From positions 1-8,107 of the forward strand of contig CALDPL010000430.1 of the NCBI GenBank assembly GCA_937911965.1: a stretch of 8,107 bases of DNA, written 5' to 3'. A program made the position numbers and the translations under genes. This DNA is from an uncultured Allomuricauda sp. (GTDB lineage: Bacteria > Bacteroidota > Bacteroidia > Flavobacteriales > Flavobacteriaceae). This document shows positions 1 through 5,245 of the stretch, piece by piece; position 1 is the stretch's first letter; each line of letters starts with the position of its first letter. The notes beneath the pieces are model-generated. The model did not search any database. It was not told the origin of the DNA and was given only the letters and a program-made list of their open reading frames with translations.

Positions 1-117
1 GGTATTGTATGCCGGCTTGGGATCTTTCAATTCTTCCAGGATGGCGGCCACATTTGCCCTTTTCAGATTCCAGAGGTGCTGCATGACCTCCTCTTCCGCC
101 TTGGTGAGCTGTTTCAT
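1..117 (-). CDS. BlaI/MecI/CopY-family transcriptional repressor, N-terminal part (truncated by window edge)
   Basis: Reading the minus strand from an ATG at 117-115 gives 39 uninterrupted codons to the window edge, beginning MKQLTKAEEEVMQHLW and continuing through NVAAILEEL to KPAYNT. This is the N-terminal winged-helix region typical of BlaI/MecI/CopY repressors: the 'LTKAEEEVM..LW' first helix, an 'ILEEL' helix, and the 'AYNT' that in family members leads into the recognition helix (usually 'YTTV...L'). Family members are dimeric DNA-binding repressors of about 120-130 residues, often followed by an M56/BlaR1-type membrane peptidase that would lie left of this window. Three identical-core dyads just upstream (122-188) and a -7 element between them point to autorepression. 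The family call is firm; the signal it responds to cannot be inferred. Confidence 0.88.
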   Translation of the reverse strand, partial: MKQLTKAEEEVMQHLWNLKRANVAAILEELKDPKPAYNT

Positions 118-121
118 GTCG

Positions 122-188
122 AACTAACTTTTTAGTTACTATGAAAACAAATGTAACTAATTTTTTAGTTTAAACTAATTTATTAGTT
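122..188. promoter_or_regulatory. Operator cluster: three AACTAA-N4-TTAGTT dyads upstream of the BlaI-family gene
   Basis: Three perfect 6-bp inverted repeats share exactly the same arms and a 4-bp spacer: 122-137 (spacer CTTT), 155-170 (TTTT) and 173-188 (TTTA). Centres are 33 and 18 bp apart. Relative to the repressor gene the first lies in the leader four bases before the ATG, the second touches the -7 element at 148-155, and the third covers the expected -33 region. BlaI/MecI/CopY proteins bind short AT-rich dyads overlapping their own promoters, so these are very likely the repressor's operators. Whether the divergent DUF456 gene, which starts at 326, is also controlled is unclear. Confidence 0.8.
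148..155 (-). promoter_or_regulatory. Probable -7 element (TACATTTG) of the BlaI-family gene
   Basis: On the minus strand the octamer TACATTTG matches the Bacteroidota consensus TAnnTTTG exactly and lies 30 bases upstream of the repressor ATG. No clear TTG sits at the expected -33 distance; the closest is the TTAG of the third dyad around 175-178. Being embedded between dyads supports its role as the repressed promoter. Confidence 0.55.
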
Positions 189-286
189 GATATTTTGAAC
201 TATTTTTCTTGGTCCCGGAAACTGGATGGCTGCGGAACTCCCTATGAAATATGAACGGAATGGGGTATATTTAACCCTCTTTGTAA

Positions 287-305
287 CAATTGTGCCCCAC
301 AATTG
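287..305. repeat. Perfect 8-bp inverted repeat CAATTGTG-CCC-CACAATTG in the 5' region of the DUF456 gene
   Basis: The two 8-base arms (287-294 and 298-305) are exact reverse complements around a 3-base CCC centre. The repeat ends 20 bases before the DUF456 start codon. It could be a protein-binding dyad or an RNA hairpin in the leader of that gene. It has no following T-run on the plus strand, so it is not an intrinsic terminator in that direction. It differs in sequence from the AACTAA dyads at 122-188, so a different factor would be expected. Confidence 0.45.
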
Positions 306-325
306 ACCAATACTAAAAATACACC

Positions 326-838
326 ATGGACATCGTCTTGTTGATTTTCGGTCTTCTCTTTGTACTGGTCGGCATACTGGGCAGTTTCTTGCCGGTCTTG
401 CCCGGACCACCCTTGAGCTGGCTCGGACTTTTGATGTTGTACCTGACCAAATCCGTTCCGGACAATTGGTGGGTGTTGGGCATCACCCTCTTCCTTACCC
501 TTTTGGTCACTGTTTTGGACTATGTGGTCCCGGCCATGGGGACCAAAAGGTTCGGGGGCACCAAGGCCGGGATGTGGGGTACGGTCATCGGGTTGTTGGT
601 GGCCATTTTCGTCCCAATTTTTGGGCCTTTCGGAATCATCATCTGGCCCTTTATCGGGGCATTGGTGGGGGAACTCTTGAACAAGGCCAACCAGAAAACG
701 GCCCTCAAAGCGGCCTTTGGCTCCTTCCTGGGCTTTCTGACCGGGACCTTTATGAAATTGGTCCTCACCGTGGGCTTTGCCATCTTCTATGTGTACCTGG
801 CCATCAAACACGCAGGGGAACTCTTCAGCTTCGGTTAA
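326..838 (+). CDS. DUF456 family integral membrane protein
   Basis: The 170-residue product is almost entirely hydrophobic and fits the DUF456 family in length and layout. Membrane segments can be seen at about residues 3-22, 29-41, 49-70, 83-107 and 131-160. Characteristic pieces are the proline/glycine turn PVLPGPPLSWLGLL at 23-36, the aspartate-containing LDYVVPA at 64-70, and the glycine-rich GTKRFGGTKAGMWG at 72-85. There is no signal peptide beyond the first membrane helix. The ATG at 326 is the natural start, since it is the first residue of the first helix. The biochemical function of DUF456 proteins is not established, so none is assigned. The gene is divergent from the BlaI-family gene and convergent with the nitroreductase, whose stop codon overlaps its own. 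A weak -7-like TATATTTA occurs at 266-273. Confidence 0.88.
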   Translation: MDIVLLIFGLLFVLVGILGSFLPVLPGPPLSWLGLLMLYLTKSVPDNWWVLGITLFLTLLVTVLDYVVPAMGTKRFGGTKAGMWGTVIGLLVAIFVPIFGPFGIIIWPFIGALVGELLNKANQKTALKAAFGSFLGFLTGTFMKLVLTVGFAIFYVYLAIKHAGELFSFG

Positions 839-1389
839 TCCAACCAGACCACCTTATCCGCCATGGCGCCCCTGAGTGGGACCTCCGGCTCCCCATCGTA
901 ATGTCCCATATAGAACAATCCGAGGCATTTTTCCCCTTCATTCATGGGAGTGAACTCCCCTAAATATTGGATCAGGCCCGGGGAACTCCAATAACTTCCT
1001 ATGCCCAGTTCCGTACAACAGAGCCACATGTTCTGCACGGCCATGGCCGTGGCGGCCACCTCCTCCCATTCGGGCAGGCCCTGCAAGGGATCCCGTTGCA
1101 TGCAGATGGCGATCACCGCTGCGGATCGAGAGGGGTTTTCCCGGAATTTCCTGATCTTCACCTGTTGGGGCCTGGGGTCCACCCCTTGGTACTTATCGGC
1201 CAAAAAGTTGCCCAGATCCTCCTTGGCCTGTCCGGTGAACACCTTAAAACGCCAGGGTTCGGTCCTTTTGTGGGTAGGGGCCCAATTGGCCGCCTCGAGT
1301 ATGCTTTCAAGGGTCTCCCTGTCAATGGGCCTGTTGTTGTACTGTTGGGGAAACACGCTCCTTCTCTTGTGGATCAGATCAAAGATCAT
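835..1389 (-). CDS. Nitroreductase family protein, YdjA-like (FMN-dependent oxidoreductase)
   Basis: The 184-residue product has the size and motif order of small single-domain nitroreductases of the YdjA type. The N-terminal KRRSV at 8-12 is the usual FMN-phosphate contact region. The segment APTHKRTEPWRF at 37-48 matches the 'AP.HK..PW.F' hallmark of the YdjA subgroup, and a C-terminal LGLFYMGHYDG fits the 'GFLYLG' strand. Such enzymes bind FMN as homodimers and transfer hydride from NAD(P)H to nitroaromatics or related acceptors; the natural substrate of this protein is unknown. The start is ATG at 1389. The gene lies 55 bases downstream of the LysR-type regulator on the same strand and has a perfect TAnnTTTG match of its own at 1412-1419, so it can be transcribed independently. 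Its stop shares TTAA with the convergent DUF456 gene. A role in histidine breakdown is not suggested. Confidence 0.9.
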   Translation of the reverse strand: MIFDLIHKRRSVFPQQYNNRPIDRETLESILEAANWAPTHKRTEPWRFKVFTGQAKEDLGNFLADKYQGVDPRPQQVKIRKFRENPSRSAAVIAICMQRDPLQGLPEWEEVAATAMAVQNMWLCCTELGIGSYWSSPGLIQYLGEFTPMNEGEKCLGLFYMGHYDGEPEVPLRGAMADKVVWLD

Positions 1390-1411
1390 AGGCTCTATTT
1401 AGGATGTCCTC

Positions 1412-1419
1412 CAAAGATA
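1412..1419 (-). promoter_or_regulatory. Probable -7 element (TATCTTTG) of the nitroreductase gene
   Basis: On the minus strand TATCTTTG is an exact match to TAnnTTTG and to its commonest form. It sits in the 55-base gap between the LysR-type gene and the nitroreductase, ending 22 bases before the nitroreductase ATG. A clear TTG at about 20 bases upstream of the box is missing. The placement predicts a leader of roughly 15 bases. Confidence 0.5.
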
Positions 1420-1444
1420 GGCCCAAGAATCATCACTTCATAAT

Positions 1445-2326
1445 TCAAGGCAAGAGCCCCAGACAATTTTGAAGGGCAGGGTTCCGGTTGTCGGTCTTCC
1501 ATACCACGGAAAGCACCGCCCTTTGGGGAATATGGAGCAATTCGATGAACTTCACCCTCATTTGGAAGCCGTATTGCAGGGTGGTGGGCACAATGGCAAT
1601 TCCCAAACCGTTCTCCACCAATTTGAAAATGGTCTGTGCGTGTACCGATCTGTGGGACACCCTGGGGGAGAACCCCCGATCTCCAAAAATGCTCAGGATG
1701 GTGTGGTAGTATTCGGGACTGTAATCCTGGGAGAACAGAATGAATTCCTCCCGGGACAATTGTGCCACGGATTCAAACCCGGCCGCATCCATGGGATGGT
1801 CCTGGGGCAAAACCAGGGAGAAGGTATCCTCAAACACCGGCCTTACCTCCAGGCCCCGGGGTACCCTGGACATCCTGACAAAGCCCAGATCCAATCGATC
1901 GGTCAAAATGGCGTGGACCTGGGTGGCGTTGGAGAGCTCTTCCAGACTGGTATGTACCAGGGGATGGTGCGCCTTGAGGGCCAAAAGCAGGTCGGGGACC
2001 AATTGCTGCATGGCCGAGCCCAAAAAACCGATCCTCACCTCCCCCACTTGGCCCTGCCCGATCAACTTCAACTGCTTTTTGGCCTTCTCGATATGGTTCA
2101 GGATCAGTTCCACCTCCCCTTTCAAATACACCCCCGCGGGGGTAAGGCTCACCTTCTTCTTGTCCCGGACAAAGAGCTGGGTGCCCAGCAGGGCTTCCAT
2201 TTTTTTGATCTGGGTACTCAGTCCGGGTTGGGAGATAAAGAGCTTTTCGGCGGCCCTTCGATAATGGAGTTCCTCGGCCACGGCCAGGAAATAGATAAAA
2301 TGTCTTAATTCCAATTGATAATCCAT
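1445..2326 (-). CDS. LysR-type transcriptional regulator, candidate regulator of the hut operon
   Basis: The product of about 293 residues has the usual LysR length. Counting from the upstream ATG at 2335, the winged helix-turn-helix spans residues 8-67: LELRHFIYFLAVAEELHYRRAAEKL, then ISQPGLSTQIKKME and the wing LFVRDKKKVSLTPAG. The remainder is a periplasmic-binding-protein-like effector domain; VRIGFLGSA begins it, and GLGIAIVPT is a typical late motif. Two in-frame starts exist, ATG at 2335 and ATG at 2326. I chose 2326 because the -7 element at 2342-2349 would place the transcript start at about 2336, leaving almost no leader for the longer form. The gene diverges from hutH with an LTTR-type inverted repeat between them, so it probably controls hutH and itself, perhaps with urocanate or histidine as effector (inference). 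It may also be co-transcribed with the nitroreductase. Confidence 0.92.
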   Translation of the reverse strand: MDYQLELRHFIYFLAVAEELHYRRAAEKLFISQPGLSTQIKKMEALLGTQLFVRDKKKVSLTPAGVYLKGEVELILNHIEKAKKQLKLIGQGQVGEVRIGFLGSAMQQLVPDLLLALKAHHPLVHTSLEELSNATQVHAILTDRLDLGFVRMSRVPRGLEVRPVFEDTFSLVLPQDHPMDAAGFESVAQLSREEFILFSQDYSPEYYHTILSIFGDRGFSPRVSHRSVHAQTIFKLVENGLGIAIVPTTLQYGFQMRVKFIELLHIPQRAVLSVVWKTDNRNPALQNCLGLLP

Positions 2327-2341
2327 AGCTATCATTTGCTA

Positions 2342-2349
2342 CAAAAATA
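2342..2349 (-). promoter_or_regulatory. Probable -7 element (TATTTTTG) of the LysR-type gene
   Basis: The minus-strand octamer TATTTTTG matches TAnnTTTG. It lies 15 bases upstream of the ATG at 2326 and only 6 upstream of the ATG at 2335. The inverted repeat at 2353-2381 begins three bases further upstream, where it would cover the spacer and -33 region, as expected for autorepression. Confidence 0.5.
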
Positions 2350-2352
2350 AGT

Positions 2353-2381
2353 ATTACCAATTATCAATCCTTATTGGTAAT
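2353..2381. promoter_or_regulatory. LysR-type operator: ATTACCAAT-N11-ATTGGTAAT between lysR and hutH
   Basis: Bases 2353-2361 and 2373-2381 form a perfect 9-bp inverted repeat with an 11-bp spacer. The innermost bases give T-N11-A, the classical geometry of LysR-family recognition sites. A third half-site, ATTATCAAT at 2360-2368, is an 8-of-9 direct repeat of the left arm shifted by 7 bp and pairs with the right arm across 4 bp. Several overlapping half-sites are what a LysR tetramer sliding between repressing and activating positions needs. It lies in the short divergent gap, overlapping the candidate hutH -7 box and adjoining that of the regulator gene. Confidence 0.75.
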
Positions 2382-2385
2382 TTTA
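2378..2385 (+). promoter_or_regulatory. Candidate -7 element (TAATTTTA) of the hut operon
   Basis: TAATTTTA matches TAnnTTTG at all fixed positions except the last G. It ends 17 bases before the hutH ATG. No TTG stands at the -33 distance. The weak fit, overlapping the right arm of the LysR-type repeat, would suit a promoter that needs an activator, but the transcription start is unproven. Confidence 0.35.
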
Positions 2386-2402
2386 GGTCAAAAGATCCAA
2401 GA

Positions 2403-3980
2403 ATGGCCCATTCGACCGAATTTCATTTTGGGGAATCCCATCTGACCGCCAAAATTACCCTGGATATCGCTGCGGGGAACACCAAGGGAATACTCTCACC
2501 CTCCTGCCTGAACAAGGTGGAAGCCAGCAATCAAAGAGTGCGGCGCATTGTGGAACAAGGGGATGTTGTCTATGGGATCAACACCGGCTTTGGACCGCTC
2601 TGCAATACGAAGATCTCCAAAGAGGACACCAGGCTGTTGCAATCGAACATCCTACAGAGCCATGCCGTGGGAGTGGGTGCCCCCATTTCAAACCAACTGG
2701 CCAAGATCATGCTCATCCTGAAACTGCAGGCCCTGGCCCAAGGCTATTCCGGAATTGCCACAAGTACCCTGGAGCGGATCCTATGGCATTTGGAGCACAA
2801 CGCCATTCCCCTGGTCCCCGGCCAGGGTTCGGTCGGGGCCTCCGGGGACCTGGCCCCGCTTTCCCACCTCTTCCTTCCGCTCTTGGGCCTTGGTAAGGTG
2901 GTCTATGGGGGAGAGACGATCCCCTGCTCGGAACTCTTTCAAAAGACCGGTCTCAAGCCTTTGGAGCTGGGGCCCAAGGAAGGCCTCGCCCTGATCAACG
3001 GGACCCAGTTCATCGCGGCCCACGGCGTACTGCTGCTCCACAAGATGCAGAGCTGCCTCAAGCATGCCGATATCATTGGGGCCTTGATGATCGAAGGCCT
3101 GCAGGGATCCATGAAACCCTTTTACAGGGAACTGCACCAGCTGCGGCCCTTTAAGGGAAACCAACATGTGGCCGGCAGGATCAGGACCCTATTGCAGGGG
3201 TCCGAGATCCTGGAGGACCATATCGACTGCGAACGGGTACAGGACCCCTATTCCCTCAGGTGCATCCCCCAGGTCCACGGGGCCTCCAGAAACGCCTGGC
3301 TGCACCTAAAGGAACTCCTGGAGATCGAACTCAACTCGGTGACGGACAATCCGGTGATCATCGACGATCAATTGACCATCAGCGGGGGGAACTTTCACGG
3401 ACAGCCCTTGGCCATGGCCCTGGACTATGCCGCCTTGGCCACATCCGAGATCGGGAATATTTCCGATAGGCGCATCTATCTCGCCCTGGAGGGCAATTCC
3501 CCGGGCCTCCCCAAACTCCTGATGAAGGATACCGGGATCAATTCGGGCTATATGATCCTGCAGTATACGTCAGCCGCCCTGGCCTCCGAGAACAAGGGCC
3601 TGTGCTTTCCGGCAAGTGCGGACAGCATCCCCACCTCCCTGGGGCAGGAGGACCATGTGAGCATGGGATCGATCAGTGGACGCAAGGCCCTGCATATCGT
3701 GGAAAATGTGGAAAAGATCTTGGCCATAGAACTGTTGACCGCGGCCCAGGCCTTTGAATTCAGGAAACCCCTGAAATCCGGGATCGTCCTGGATGAAATC
3801 CATAAATTCATCCGGACCAAGGTTTCCTTTGCCGAGAGGGACCGGGTCTTTGCCGATGATATCGAAACGGGGATCGACATGATCCAAAAACAACAGATCA
3901 TCCATTTGGTGGATCGGCTAATGGATCGTAAAAAGCTCCAATGGGATGCCCCCCATCTGGAGGAATTTGAAACCTATTGA
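2403..3980 (+). CDS. hutH: Histidine ammonia-lyase (histidase)
   Basis: Catalyses the first step of histidine catabolism in the cytoplasm: L-histidine to trans-urocanate plus ammonia. The 525-residue product is close to the usual 500-515. The segment GSVGASGDLAPLSH holds the Ala146-Ser147-Gly148 triad that cyclises autocatalytically to the MIO electrophile. Other expected active-site pieces are Tyr57 in YGINTGFGPL, His87 in QSHAVGVG, the DPYSLRCIPQVHG arginine segment, GNFHGQ, and Glu416 in QEDHVSMG. The family acts as a homotetramer. The N-terminal alignment with known histidases supports the ATG at 2403. It is the first gene of the hut operon, read divergently from the LysR-type gene; hutI follows after 30 bases containing a hairpin that includes this gene's stop codon. 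Other MIO lyases (phenylalanine or tyrosine) are unlikely given the neighbours and the histidase-type motifs. Confidence 0.97.
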   Translation: MAHSTEFHFGESHLTAKITLDIAAGNTKGILSPSCLNKVEASNQRVRRIVEQGDVVYGINTGFGPLCNTKISKEDTRLLQSNILQSHAVGVGAPISNQLAKIMLILKLQALAQGYSGIATSTLERILWHLEHNAIPLVPGQGSVGASGDLAPLSHLFLPLLGLGKVVYGGETIPCSELFQKTGLKPLELGPKEGLALINGTQFIAAHGVLLLHKMQSCLKHADIIGALMIEGLQGSMKPFYRELHQLRPFKGNQHVAGRIRTLLQGSEILEDHIDCERVQDPYSLRCIPQVHGASRNAWLHLKELLEIELNSVTDNPVIIDDQLTISGGNFHGQPLAMALDYAALATSEIGNISDRRIYLALEGNSPGLPKLLMKDTGINSGYMILQYTSAALASENKGLCFPASADSIPTSLGQEDHVSMGSISGRKALHIVENVEKILAIELLTAAQAFEFRKPLKSGIVLDEIHKFIRTKVSFAERDRVFADDIETGIDMIQKQQIIHLVDRLMDRKKLQWDAPHLEEFETY

Positions 3981-3994
3981 GCCCAGGCTCAATA
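3975..3994 (+). repeat. Intercistronic 9-bp inverted repeat spanning the hutH stop codon
   Basis: Arms TATTGAGCC (3975-3983) and GGCTCAATA (3986-3994) are perfectly complementary around CA; in RNA this would be an 8-bp stem with a 4-base loop. The hutH TGA (3978-3980) is inside the left arm. The downstream sequence is A-rich, not T-rich, up to the hutI ATG at 4011, so it does not resemble an intrinsic terminator in the operon's direction. It may protect the hutH mRNA 3' end or affect coupling of hutH and hutI translation. Confidence 0.5.
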
Positions 3995-4010
3995 CAAAAA
4001 ACCAAAAAAA

Positions 4011-5243
4011 ATGAAACCACTTCTTTTGGGACCCTTCACCCAGATCCTGCCCATGACGGGTCTTCCCTTGAAAGGGGCGATAAAGGACGAAAGCCTGCCC
4101 CTGGTGGAGCAAGGGGGAATCCTGGTATCCCAGGGAAGGATCCTGCAGGTGGATTCCTTTAAAAAACTCTATACCAAGGATGTCGACCTGCACCATATCC
4201 AGGGAAAGACCGTGTGCCTTCCCGGATTCGTGGATGCCCACACCCACATCTGTTTCGCGGGCAGCCGCTCCAGGGACTATGCCCACAGAAATGCGGGCAG
4301 GACCTATTTGGAGATCGCAGCGGCAGGGGGCGGGATCTGGGATACGGTCACCCAGACCCGCAAGGCCTCCCAAGAGGAACTCGTGGAGGGGATCGTGGCA
4401 AGAAGCCTGGACCACCTCAAAAACGGGAGCACCACCCTGGAGGTGAAGAGCGGTTACGGGCTTTCGGTGGAGGAGGAACTCAAAATGCTCCGGGCCATCA
4501 AAAAGGCAGGGGAACGGACTGCGGCCAGCTTGGTACCCACCTGTCTTGCCGCCCATATGCAACCCCGGGACTGGAACGGGGCGCGGGACTATTTGCAGAC
4601 GATCGTCCACGAACTCTTTCCGATCCTTCTAGCGGAAAAACTGTCCCATAGGGTCGATGCCTTTGTGGAGGAGAGCGCCTTTTCCCCAAAAGAAATTGCC
4701 CCCTACTTCCAAAAGGCCAAGGAACTGGGATTTGACATCACCGTACACGCCGACCAATTCACCACCGGGGGGAGCCAAACCGCCGTGGAGTTCGGAGCCC
4801 TGAGCGCCGACCATTTGGAGGCCAGCACCGAAAGGGAAATCCGGCTCTTGGCCCAAAGCGATACCATTGCCACCGCCCTGCCCGGGGCTTCCCTGGGACT
4901 GGGCTGCGATTTTGCACCCGCCCGAAAAATCTTGGATGCCGGCGGCGCCCTGGCCATAGCCAGTGACCACAATCCCGGATCGGCACCCATGGGGGACCTG
5001 CTGGCCCAGGCCAGCATCCTGGGTTCCTTTGAAAAGCTTTCCAACGCCGAGGTCCTCTCCGGGATCACCCACAGGGCCGCGGCCGCCCTTGGGCGCTCCG
5101 ACCGGGGCAGCCTAAAGGCCGGCAATTGGTCGGACCTGGTCCTGTACCCAACGGCGGATTATCGGGAAATCCCCTACCACCAAGGACAACTCAAACCCAG
5201 GGAAGTCTGGAAAAAAGGGGTACGCATCCATAAAAACGATTGA
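4011..5243 (+). CDS. hutI: Imidazolonepropionase
   Basis: Hydrolyses 4-imidazolone-5-propionate to N-formimidoyl-L-glutamate, the third step of the pathway. The 410-residue product is the usual length for this amidohydrolase-superfamily enzyme. Metal ligands are visible in the expected order: His77 and His79 in FVDAHTHICFAG, His246 in VHADQFTTGG, and Asp319 in ASDHNPGSAP. His268 in LSADHLEAS is the conserved second-sphere histidine, and LEVKSGYGLS at 143-152 is the family's substrate-side signature. The N-terminal and C-terminal ends (residues to about 70 and after about 360) form the small beta domain typical of amidohydrolases. The ATG at 4011 follows an A-rich leader, normal for Bacteroidota. 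The stop at 5241-5243 lies two bases before the hutU ATG, implying tight coupling. No key residue is missing. Confidence 0.97.
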   Translation: MKPLLLGPFTQILPMTGLPLKGAIKDESLPLVEQGGILVSQGRILQVDSFKKLYTKDVDLHHIQGKTVCLPGFVDAHTHICFAGSRSRDYAHRNAGRTYLEIAAAGGGIWDTVTQTRKASQEELVEGIVARSLDHLKNGSTTLEVKSGYGLSVEEELKMLRAIKKAGERTAASLVPTCLAAHMQPRDWNGARDYLQTIVHELFPILLAEKLSHRVDAFVEESAFSPKEIAPYFQKAKELGFDITVHADQFTTGGSQTAVEFGALSADHLEASTEREIRLLAQSDTIATALPGASLGLGCDFAPARKILDAGGALAIASDHNPGSAPMGDLLAQASILGSFEKLSNAEVLSGITHRAAAALGRSDRGSLKAGNWSDLVLYPTADYREIPYHQGQLKPREVWKKGVRIHKND

Positions 5244-5245
5244 AC

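Noticed and set aside
266..273. TATATTTA as a -7 element for the DUF456 gene
   Set aside because: It matches TAnnTTTG except for the last base, but there is no -33 TTG and it is 52 bases from the start codon; too weak to list as a promoter.
242..811. Long minus-strand frame opposite the DUF456 gene (189 codons)
   Set aside because: Low-complexity composition rich in Gly, Gln, Asp, Pro and His with no recognisable domain; it is the complement of a convincing membrane protein gene, so it is a shadow frame.
1469..2308. 279-codon plus-strand frame opposite the LysR-type gene
   Set aside because: No recognisable domain, Gly/His/Gln-rich composition typical of antisense frames, and the minus strand encodes an intact LysR protein.
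3975..4010. Intrinsic terminator between hutH and hutI
   Set aside because: The stem is real but is followed by an A-rich stretch on the coding strand, not a T-run, and hutI clearly continues the same pathway.
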